Shown: positions 21,031-30,683 of the stretch, piece after piece
Position numbering within the stretch: the first letter of the stretch is position 1
Layout of the letters: every line of letters starts with the position of its first letter
Source of the DNA: Cyrtodaria siliqua
Lineage: Eukaryota; Mollusca; Bivalvia; Adapedonta; Hiatellidae
Reading direction: 5' to 3'
DNA: 64,000 nt
Assembly (NCBI GenBank): GCA_037043455.1
Contig: JAWPHD010001234.1
Location: 186,001 to 250,000 of the forward strand
The notes under the pieces: generated by a model
Databases searched by the model: none
The model's input: only the letters and a program-made list of their open reading frames with translations
Told to the model about the DNA's origin: nothing
Program-made: the position numbers and the translations under genes

Positions 21031-22029
21031 AGTGATCGAACAAAGTACAACCACCAAACCAGCAAACCATTCCTCATGATCAAGGAATTCTATAAATAAT
21101 TAACTCCCATCATGCAATCCCATCAATTAGCACAATGTTTTCATGCATGCATCATTGTTGTAAGAAATACATTATCTGATATTACAGCAGCTGCTGTCTT
21201 TGATTTCATAAAATATTAAATCTGGGATGATATTGTTCCATTATCACATGGTGGGGGTCCATTGCTTTTATAATGGATTTGTGTTTGTCTTTAATACATA
21301 AACACATTTAACATTCTCAATTGAAAGTTTGGACATGGGAATAGCAAGTAAATTAACAAAAATGACAACAGAGAGCTAACCCACCCAGCTCATTGTTGAT
21401 CCATTCATTACAGGTGGCAGCAGAATGGTAATCTAAGGTAAAAGTTTGTTTGGCAGTTTAAATCATGGGACATCAAGTGATCTATATATTAATTTAATAT
21501 TTTAATCATGTGATGTGAAGTGTGCACTGGAACAATATTGGTGCAAAAAACACACATTTAAAACCTTAATTTTCTTCTTTTTTTCAACCTAAGAATATTT
21601 AAAGCTGAATGCATGCCACCCGTTTTGTAGTATTATCAATCCATAAATTTAACTCTTAAACATCATAACATGAACATTTCTTGATCGTCCCGGAGAGAAA
21701 CATAATATTTTAAACCTCTACTAAGTTGTATGTAAATATAAGTATTATTTGCATGACGTAGATACTACTTTTACCACTGGGTGACTCCACGGGGAAATGA
21801 GGTAAATCTGACTTGTATAGCCGCACAACTATTGTCAGATAATTGATAAATACATTTACCTGTGGATTAAATTACCTGTTCAAAGTTTTCTACGTCATCA
21901 AATAAAATATTATTCTCGCTTTTCACAGATATCACAGATATCTATTGTTGTGTTTTGATTTCAATTTAAATAAGCATAAACATGTACATGAAACAAAACA
22001 CGACCGGAGAACTTTAATGTTACACGACG
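21031..22029. other. Unique AT-rich stretch
   Basis: No firm feature. A minus-strand segment near 21880-21950 (NILFDDVENFEQ then GTAATT) is open between plausible splice sites, but it is short enough to be chance. Confidence 0.35.
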
Positions 22030-22520
22030 AGAAGGTTGTCCTAGCCCGGTGCAGGATTATTAGGGCATACACGTTTTACTCATTCATATTTATTACGAGG
22101 TGAGCAATTACCAGAATGTATACCCTGCTTTGCGCCATTAACGGTCAAACATATCTTGTTGGAATGTGTAGACTTTGATCCTATGCATCAAAGCTACTAC
22201 TATATGAAAGAGTTATTTGATACTATAGATTTTAGTTTGGTTTCGGATTTCCTGAAAGAAATCAGACTATATAAATCATTATAATATGTTCTTATATATA
22301 TTTACTTGTTTATATACCCGTTGACGGACATTTGTTGATTTACATATATAGTTTATATTACTACCATATCATCCCTATTTGTAAATAGTTTTATCTTTAT
22401 ATATTTACATTAATCTTTAATTACTACTTCATTTCTTCATCTTTCATCAGTTTTTACGCACAATATGACCTATTTATGTGTCGACGAGCCATAAAATACC
22501 ATTCATTCATTCATTCATTG
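22030..22520 (+). mobile_element. Non-LTR retrotransposon, C-terminal ORF2 remnant and 3' UTR
   Basis: From 22060 to the stop at 22282-22284 the frame encodes GHTRFTHSYLL, then CIPCFAPLTVKHILLEC and FLKEIRLYKSL. This is the post-RNase-H tail with a C-x2-C-x7-H-x4-C knuckle typical of LINE ORF2 proteins of the I/Jockey type. Upstream sequence is frame-shifted and then lost (5' truncation). The 3' UTR ends in (CATT)n at about 22497-22520. A shorter copy is at 30026-30390. Confidence 0.8.
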
Positions 22521-22544
22521 TTCCACAGAAAACTTTTCATCTGC

Positions 22545-22793
22545 CATGTATTGGTTAGGTTTCAGGTTAAAGTTTTATGGAAAGGGGCATAACTCTGCTA
22601 AAATGAAAGTCAGAGTTATTGGACATGTGTAACAACACACCTAGAGGTAAGGTGAAGATGTTTGTGAAGTTTCATGAACAAAGACCATATACTTTTTAAG
22701 TAATGGCCAAGGTTAGTTTCCAGGTTAAAGTGTGACGGACGAAAGTAAACGGACAAATTGATCCGTGTTTGCCACTCTACGCAGGCGACACAA
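22545..22793 (+). mobile_element. Pearl-like element of the TTGTGTCACCTG family, 3' fragment
   Basis: Contains 'ggggcataactctgctaaaa', 'ggtaaggtgaagatg', 'gtgacggacgaaag', and ends CAGGCGACACAA (22782-22793), a variant of the CAGGTGACACAA end at 63574-63585. Confidence 0.65.
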
Positions 22794-23900
22794 TAAAGAG
22801 AGTACATCAAGATAATGTCTTAAACTCTTTATTTCGGAGCAAAAATACTAAAGCCACACAGTTTTAGTGTTTCCTATCGCACCTGGACTACATCCTAAAT
22901 TATAAGTCACTAACCATGGACCAGTCTTAACTAAACATCTTGTGATAATTTTGATTGTTAGTCAAAATCTTAAATTCTTTGCTTTTCTTAACAATTACAT
23001 TAAAATCGAAATCTTAAAATTATTTGTGTATGCTTCTGAATTGTCTGCTGTTTCAACACATTTTCTTTTGAATAAATGCTTTACATAGAAATGGTAGAAG
23101 AAGTTAATTTTGATTCATTATCAAACTTATCCAATTTGCAAACTGTTTAATATACACTGTTAGCTCACCAAACACTACACACCATTCTGCCATTGTGCAT
23201 AATTGTCATTATTTTGTGGGGCAAAAACAATAGACGATAGATTAATTATTTCAATTAAATTAACCACTAAAAATATTGCGTCCAAGCCTATATAACTAGA
23301 AATATACAATGTACTTATTCTGCTGTCTTACCCCAAACTGAATCATCAAATACATAATCTAGCATCACCCTTGACCCCATTGTCTAACCAATCCATCGCC
23401 CGATTGGTCTCTTTGTGATAGTCATTGATTAGGGCTTTATCTCCCTCAAGTATAACCAATTACATGGTATTGATAAGCCCTGACCTGCAGTAGACAGGGT
23501 CTCTCCTGGTGTCATTATGGACAATGATGTACTTAAAATAATCTGTACATGGTGTCAGATAGCCCTCATATTGAGCAAACAGTACAAGTACAGTTTCTGT
23601 GACTTTCTCTAAAATGTAGAGCTCAGAAAATGGAATATGCTTGTTTTTAGACACCAATAATCTATACAAAAGATAAGAGATTTGTTTTAAAGATTTTTAT
23701 TTCATTAGGGAATTATGACAAATTCCATATGTCAATGTCATGTTTCATATGAAACAAGGGAATAAATTCATACTTATTTTTAATTTAAATTCAAGACAAA
23801 TGTGTTTAATAGATATATAGTGAGGTCCATAAAAAAGGAACTTAAAATTAGCTTGTACCCTCTAATTGTAAAAGTTCCCACTATCAGCGTTCCACACATG
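22794..23900. other. Unique non-coding stretch
   Basis: No coding exons, tandem arrays or paired ends recognised. Confidence 0.4.
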
Positions 23901-24114
23901 CTTAAAGCTGTACAGTCCCTATTTTAACTGGTAATAACTCATGAATATGAATGAGTCACGTGTGAAGTAGTTTCAAATCGACGAACACCCCAAAAGTCGG
24001 TATATAAGGAGAAATTGATACGTAAAAATTCACACTTTTATTTAGCCTCCGTACAGGTAACATCGATAAATATACGGCCCCAGAATATTTGTGATAAAAA
24101 AATAGTTGCCCGGA

Positions 24115-24190
24115 ACGGGATTTGAACCACAGCATTGCACTTGTAAGATTTGAAAGATGTACGCTGAACCTTTAGACCACTGCTATTTAT
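24115..24190 (-). ncRNA. tRNA-like sequence, left arm of the TTAA element
   Basis: The minus strand reads an A-box-like tggtctaaaggttcagcg and a B box gtggttcaaatcccg at normal spacing. The stems pair poorly, so I treat it as a tRNA-derived Pol III promoter relic rather than a tRNA gene. Confidence 0.45.
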
Positions 24191-24469
24191 TGGTATTTTG
24201 TAGCATTTTTAACACTAAATAGGCATTACGTGATAACAAGCACGCACACACAAACTCATCAAGCGCTAAATAACAAGTCGAGATATGGTTGATTTGAGGC
24301 GAAGTATTAGTTTCATATTGATAAGATACAGTATTACACCAGGCAATGTTAATTTACACGTGCGAAACTATGGACTGCATATTTATTGATCCATCATTAG
24401 TTGCGTTCAAATATGTTTAGTTATTTTGCCTCATAATATAAGGTAGTTAGTATACTGTTTTCTCAAGTA

Positions 24470-24540
24470 GCGTTGTAGTTCAGTGGTTAGAGCACAGGAC
24501 TTGAAATCAGAAGGTCGTGTGTTCGAGCCCCGAAAAAAGC
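24470..24540 (+). ncRNA. tRNA-like sequence, right arm of the TTAA element
   Basis: A box tagttcagtggttagagc, anticodon-loop-like cttgaaa (TGA, Ser-like), B box gtgttcgagcccc. Anticodon and T stems are mismatched, which argues against a functional tRNA. Confidence 0.5.
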
Positions 24541-24744
24541 AAACTTTTTTTTTTGTAAAAATTACTGTTACCTGTGTATAGGTACGATGTGCACTGGTCG
24601 ATGTATATACAGTAAATGATTTCCTTCGCTATATTTGCTCGCTTAAATACCCGATTTCGACATGAGCTGGTGAACATGAAGTTACACATAAAGACACGCC
24701 TACAAAGAAGAAATCGATTGATATAGGGACTCTGTAGCTTTAAG

Positions 24745-24920
24745 ATTTAAACCCTTATTAACCATTGGTCTGCTAAGGGCGACTACAATAGCCAGATCAG
24801 GGTTTACAATGTCCACTTATAAGTCATTTCTCCAAACCACCCCTTTGTAACATAAATGGAATGGTCTAAATTTAAAGAAAAGACAGTCCATTATACATTC
24901 ATAGTGGGCTAGGCCAATCA
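24745..24920. mobile_element. Diverged, inverted relative of the 1827-2049 MITE
   Basis: Shares 'cagggtttacaatg', 'caccccttt', 'aaatggaatggtctaaattt' and 'cagtccattatacattcat' in reverse order relative to 1827-2049. The TTAA flanks have decayed. Confidence 0.5.
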
Positions 24921-25640
24921 CCGTAAAAATGTGCTAAGATAAAAATTAAAAAAATATTTCTTCATTGGAGTATTAGCATGTATGGAACGAAACATTTGAA
25001 CAAATAAATGACATTTTACAAGTTCCCTTCCCCTGCCCCTCCTAAAAGTGAATTGAAGGGATAACAATGTCTATTGCTGTGTAAACTCTGCCAAATTTGT
25101 TTGAAATTCAGCAAAGTTTTCACTCCAACAAACTGCAAAAAAAACATTAAATCCTATAATGAATTAAATTTCAAGTAATTATATTTTAAGAATTAGAAAA
25201 AACTTTTACTGGAGAACATAATTTGAAACTAATCTGTTTACCAACTTGAGATAAAATTTCACAATCTTAAATGTTCAAACGTGCTAAAATATTTAAAATC
25301 CATTAAAGGAAACAGTGAAATTGCATTTAAGATTAGAATTTTAAAATTATTTCTTCATCGGATTATTACAATAATGGGAATAGAATCTTAACGGCAGTTT
25401 ATTGAGTTAATTGTTAGATTTTATGCTCAATCTATGCCATATTGGATACTTAAAATTGAATTAAATACTTTGATAAGGCTTTAGTTCACCAAAAGGCCAA
25501 ATCTGTTTAAGCTTACAATTAATAAAGGCCCTTCAAACCATCATAAGAGTTTACTCTCATTTAAAGATGAGTTCTAATTATTTCTCAAGATGTCCGATTA
25601 TTGCCAACAAGCCCAGATGATGTGATTGATGATGTTTCTA
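24921..25640. other. AT-rich non-coding stretch
   Basis: No features recognised. Confidence 0.4.
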
Positions 25641-25710
25641 TAAAATGATGATGTAGGATGATGATGAAGATGGTATTGATGATAATGATGATGATTACAA
25701 TGATGATGAT

Positions 25711-25744
<34 letters not shown>

Positions 25745-25935
25745 CAATGATGATGATATGATGATGATGATGATGATGATGATGACAATGATGATGATAT
25801 GATGATACTTACATACGTGATGATACTTACATATGGTGTGAACATATTGGTGATGAAGATTAAGGTGATGATACATATGATGATGATGATGATGATGACG
25901 ATGATGACGATGATGACGATGATGATGATTGTAAT
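25640..25935. repeat. (ATG)n trinucleotide microsatellite, interrupted
   Basis: Long runs of gatgatgatgat interrupted by acaatg and 'acttacatacgtgatg'. Minus-strand ORFs of 135 and 118 aa are poly-His, poly-Ile or poly-Ser readings of the repeat and are not proteins. Confidence 0.9.
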
Positions 25936-26003
25936 GACAGCTGAGAAAAGACAATAAAGATGCAACACTAAGATACCTGCTTGGCCCAACATACGCCAGA
26001 TGT

Positions 26004-26211
26004 TTGTTTGTTTATATAGTGTTTTACGTCATTTTCAACACATGTAAGGTTATATATGACGGTCGTTTTTTTTTGTGGTAGAGCCAGACCATAAGAATCG
26101 CCACTTCCTCATTTACAAGTCGAGCTCCCAGTGGGATTTGAACCCGCAGTGGTGAGAGGAGTAGGTTTACAATGCCACGTCGTTAACCATTCAGCCACGG
26201 AGACGCTACAT
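26004..26211 (-). mobile_element. SINE family E (tRNA-derived)
   Basis: The minus-strand head has an A box (tggctgaatggttaacg) and B box (cgggttcaaatcccactgg). The tail at the low-coordinate end is 'tttgtttgtttatatagtg'. GCCAGATGT flanks both sides (25995-26003, 26212-26220). A head-less piece of the same family is at 60388-60480. Confidence 0.8.
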
Positions 26212-26227
26212 GCCAGATGTAGTAGTG

Positions 26228-27300
26228 GAAAACAGAGCTTTATACAGAAATGTTTAATTGACAGTATAGTTACCACAACCGAAAAATAGAGCTTTACAGA
26301 GAAATGTTTAACTGACAATGCAGTAATGAAACAAAACAACAGAGCTTTAAAGAGAAATGTTTGACAGTGCAGCTACCACAACCTAAAAACAGAGCTTTAC
26401 AATTAATTGATGATCGCAAAAACAAGGCTTTACACAGAAACTTTTAATTAACAATGAAAATTAATGAGCATAACCAAAACACTGAACATTATAAAGAAAC
26501 CTGTAACTGACAATGCAGTTATCACAACTGAAAAACCGGAACTTTCGACAGCAGCTTTTAACTGACAATGCAGTTATCACAACTGAAAAACCGGAACTTT
26601 AGACAGCAACTTTTAACTGACAATGCAGTTATCACAACTGAAAAACCGGAACTTTAGACAGCAACTTTTAACTGACAATGCAGTTATCACAACTGAAAAA
26701 CCGGAACTTTAGACAGCAACTTGTGACAATGCGGTTATCACAACTGAAAAACCGGAACTTTAGACAGCAACTTGTAACTGACAATGCAGTTATCACAACT
26801 GAAAAACCGGAACTTTAGACAGCAACTTGTAACTGACAATGCAGTTATCACAACTGAAAAACCGGAACTTTAGACAGCAACTTTTAACTGACAATGCAGT
26901 TATCACAACTGAAAAACCGGAACTTTAGACAGCAACTTTTAACTGACAATGCAGTTATCACAACTGAAAAACCGGAACTTTAGACAGCAACTTGTGACAA
27001 TGCGGTTATCACAACTGAAAAACCGGAACTTTAGACAGCAACTTGTAACTGACAATGCAGTTATCACAACTGAAAAACAGGAACTTTAGACAGCAACTTG
27101 TAACTGACAATGCAGTTATCACAATTGAAAAACCGGAACTTTAGACAGCAACTTGTAACTGACAATGCAGTTATCACAACTGAAAAACCGGAACTTTAGA
27201 CAGTAACTTTTAACTGACAATGCGGTCAACAATGAACAACAGAGCTTAACATAAAAACATTTAATTATTAACTGACAATGCATGCAGTCATTACAGCCGA
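26228..27300 (+). repeat. 55-bp minisatellite with homogenised centre
   Basis: From about 26500 to 27225 there are some 13 nearly identical units (gacaatgcagttatcacaac ... ccggaactttagacagcaac). Two units are shortened to about 50 bp (cttgtgacaatgcgg) and lie some 270 bp apart, suggesting duplication of a five-unit block. The flanks (26228-26500, 27225-27300) are diverged versions of the same unit (acagagcttta...gaaatgttt). Confidence 0.85.
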
Positions 27301-29010
27301 AAAACAGAACTTGATCGACACAGAATCACGGCAATGTTGATGTAGTTTTCAACTACATTTGGCACAACGTATATAGGTGTGGTACGCAAGACAAAGGTCG
27401 AGATTTAAGTTATACCCTTGCAACGGAAAATTGAGTGCTCAATTATTTAAGCACACATTTTAAAGAATTGAAATTGAATCAAAGATAACCAAATCTGAAA
27501 GCAAAGCTGTTAACAATATGCCACGCTTAGTCGAGTGAATTTGTTTAAGAAACGAAATGTAAATAACTCCCACAATTAAATGTTTTAACACAATGGTACA
27601 CGCTGCAGTCAATACTGTAATCTGAGGACTTGTTCAGGTACTCGTCCAGCCATTTAAGAAAACTTGAAAAGTATGTTTTACATCAAAAGACCATCTATTC
27701 AAACAGATTGCCTTACATTAATAAATAAATTATAATCATCCATGTTTCCCCTGCACAGATGTAGAATAAAGAATGCAGCGTAATTGAATAATGTCCAAAT
27801 ACACAGATCACATATATCAATGTCAGATCTTCTCTACTGCCATTCTTTTTTTTATAAATCTATTCAAGTTTTTATCATGAAAATTACCTAAAACATCATA
27901 CAAACAAACAAACAAACAAACAAATCAAGTTTTTATCAGATTCTTTGGCCCTGTCCTCATTAACATATCAACAATTAAAAGTGTTCTATAAGTATACACA
28001 TCAGAGGTTCTCATTCACTGTGTACTTGTCTTTTATTTTATAAACCTATTCCATTTTGGTATTACAGATTCTTTATTCATATCTGCTCCATTAACATAAA
28101 TAAAACTAGAAAATATAACATTCTTATGAGTGTTTGACATTAAATACCCAAAGACTGATTATTCTGGCACATCAATAAATAATGATTTCATAGCATTATT
28201 GTTTTGTTTTTGAGTTATATATTTAACATTCATTGTGCCACAAGAAAGATATATACATTTTTTTTTTTATTTGATTATAAATTATGCAAGGTTTAAAGTA
28301 AAAACAATACTGTATTAATTAATCGAGGTGCATTTTATACCGCTCGACAAATACTTCAAAGATTGACGTGTGTTCCGACCGAAATAAAATGTATATCATT
28401 AAAACAGACATTTTTAGTAGTAAAAAAAAAAAAACTTACTTTTCAAATTCGGTTGAGAAATAAAATGTTCACATGCAAAAATTGTTTTTGATAGGGCATT
28501 TTCAATGCAAAATCCTGCTGCATAAAAAAATAAAGTTCTTTTATTGTATTTTTATCCAAAAATGCTGATGTGTTGGATAAATGTAAATTAAGACACTCTG
28601 AAAGTTTTATAGCGAACTATTCGGGCAAACTGAAGTTATTTGAGTTTTCTTCATTTTCTGCTGCAACAGCAACAAGGAATTTACATGGGAAAAGTCCCAC
28701 CAAAAAAGCATGTTGGCCTAAAATATTTATTTCTCAACTGATTTTGAAAAGCAAGGTATTTTTATTTACCGCTAAACATTCCAGTTCTAATGATACATAA
28801 TGTACGCATTTATAAAATTGCTCATGTTAATGGCGAAAAAACGAATAATACATGGAACACCCGATCAGAGCATAAAATATTCCGAATACGACTATTGGAA
28901 CTATGGTGACTGACCCTGAATACATGGTATATAACAATCACCCGGACTGACCCCTAGGAGATGGAATAATCCCCTAATCACCCGGACAATTTTATACTTG
29001 ATCTTTATCA
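27301..29010. other. Unique non-coding stretch with a short (CAAA)n run
   Basis: A (CAAA)n microsatellite lies at about 27900-27926. The small plus ORF at 28570-28800 has no recognisable domain or splice context. Confidence 0.4.
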
Positions 29011-29014
29011 TAAA

Positions 29015-29540
29015 TTAGGGATTTACGTCCCGCTGACACATCATTTTAGGTCATATTCGGACAGCAACCTCAGAGGAAGATAAGATGGAAGGTAAAGTTT
29101 CCCATCAGACATGCCTCTGCCAGAGATCAAACCCACGTGGGGCATTGGTCTGCAGCTCTAACTGAACTCAATGTTGTTTCATGGCTCATCAACACAGTAT
29201 AGGTTATTTAGAGCCGCCCCAGAGAGAGGGGAAGGATACATAGGAATCCGGGAACCTGCCCTACTCTTATTATCGAATAGATTCCTATGGTTCTTTTACG
29301 TGCTCGGAGGATAGACAGATACACGGGACCGCCCGGTTTACGTCCCCATCCGACGGACGAGGCTAAGGGAAAGTGTCTTGCCCAAGAACACACCGACGGA
29401 ACTCAGTGGCACCACGGAGGATTGAACCCGGGGCCTCCGGTTACAAATCCGCCACGCTACCGACTGCGCCACTACAGCCCTCTGCAGCTCTAAAGCCAAG
29501 ATCATAGCCAAGATCTTATCCACCGAGTTCCCGAGGCCAC
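29015..29540 (-). mobile_element. SINE family G fragment hosting SINE D
   Basis: The minus strand reads a B-box-like tgggtttgatctctgg near 29125 and the SINE-like body 'gtcagcgggacgtaaatccc' near 29020. Its head side resumes after the SINE D insertion at 29494. Boundaries approximate. Confidence 0.5.
29162..29480 (-). mobile_element. SINE family D (tRNA-derived), complete
   Basis: The minus-strand head has an A box (gtggcgcagtcggtagcg), a tgt-type anticodon loop (gatttgtaacc) and a B box (ccgggttcaatcctcc). The body ends at 'gttgatgagcc'. A perfect 13-bp duplication TCTGCAGCTCTAA flanks it (29149-29161, 29481-29493). Confidence 0.85.
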
Positions 29541-30025
29541 TACTTGAACTGTCATACACTCACAGCCTTGAAGCCGTCACAAATGGTAAATGTTCAATTA
29601 ATTTGTGGACAATCTTTTACAATTCACAAACATTTGCACTAATCAAAAAAAAAGTTGGGCGACTCTTTGATTCCAATATCTCTGGCAATATTCGCATTAA
29701 AAAAGAAAATTGCGAGTTATCTTGATGACCATATTCAATAGAAAAACAATTATAGAAATTCCATTTTGTAATGTTACTGAATCCATTTAAAGCCCATTAC
29801 AAACAGCTAATCTATACTCGCAACAAAAGAACCATATTTCCTTTCAAAAAGCATTGTTTTCATGATTTGTCTCCGTGCCAAATCAATTCTACATGTGGTC
29901 TGTTGAAGCACGTTATAGAGGTATTGTGGGTAACATAAGACAACATAATTTTATGTATGCAACAGTATATGCCTTAAACGTAAACACTGGCTCATATGCT
30001 TTTTTAAGTAATTCACAGTTAATAC

Positions 30026-30390
30026 TTTGAAAGAGTTATTTGATACTATAGATTTATGTCTTGTTTTAGATTTCCTTAAAGAAATCAGACTTTATAAATC
30101 AATATAATATTTTCCTCTATATATTAACTTGTTTACAAGCCCGTTGGTGGGCATTTCTTGATTTACATATATACATAATTTATATTGCTACCATATCATC
30201 CTTTATTTGCAGATAGTTTTATCTTTATACGTTTACATTATTTTTAATTACTACTTCATTGTTTCATGATTCATCGGTTTTTGCGCACAATATGTCGACG
30301 TGCCATAAAACACCATTCATCAGTTTTTGCGCACAATATGACCTATTTATGTGTCGACGTGCCGTAAAACACCATTCATTCATTCATTCA
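30026..30390 (+). mobile_element. Non-LTR retrotransposon 3' end, second copy
   Basis: Starts within the ORF2 tail (KELFDTID ... DFLKEIRLYKSI then stop) and follows the same 3' UTR as 22284-22520. 'gtttttgcgcacaatatg' is duplicated near 30280-30340 and the copy ends in (CATT)n. More severely 5'-truncated than the first copy. Confidence 0.75.
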
Positions 30391-30683
30391 AGTAATTTAC
30401 ATTTCTATTTCAAGGGTTCAGAGCGGAAACTGGTGTACCTTGTTTGTTATTGAGATATAGTTTATACTACGATATAGCAAAGATGGGCTTTCAGGGGCGT
30501 ACCTGGAGTGTTCTTGGGTATATGTACAGGAGAGGGTGTGGGAGGGGGACATTTTGAGAAGATTGAACCCTAAAGAAGTAGTTTTGAGTGAACTTTAAAC
30601 GTATTTTGAAGCTATTCTAATTCTAAATTATGCAACCCTCACCCTAACCCCACTTCGACTCATGTTTCTCACACCCAACTCTG

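Larger units (their letters stand above)
23906..24739. mobile_element. TTAA-flanked element with two divergent tRNA-like heads
   Basis: TTAA lies at 23902-23905 and 24740-24743. The TIRs are AGCTGTACAGTCCCTA and TAGGGACTCTGTAGCT. Each arm is about 300 bp and repeats the same order of motifs inward: TIR, a TATA-like stretch (ggtatataagg on the left; gggtatttaagcg on the right reverse strand), 'caggtaaca', then a tRNA-like unit. The two tRNA-like units point away from the centre (24115-24190 minus, 24470-24540 plus). A palindromic, SINE-like or piggyBac-like composite is inferred. Confidence 0.6.

Noticed and set aside
22140..22284. Zinc-knuckle sequence as a host gene exon
   Set aside because: Context (RNase-H-tail motif, stop, 3' UTR, CATT tail, second copy at 30 kb) shows a LINE remnant.
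26500..27225. Evenly spaced repeats resembling a CRISPR array
   Set aside because: Units are contiguous without unique spacers, and the DNA is clearly animal with introns and SINEs. The same applies to the 28-, 35- and 55-bp arrays elsewhere.
30490..30560. caggggcgtacctgg as a hAT end
   Set aside because: No matching opposite end or target duplication nearby.
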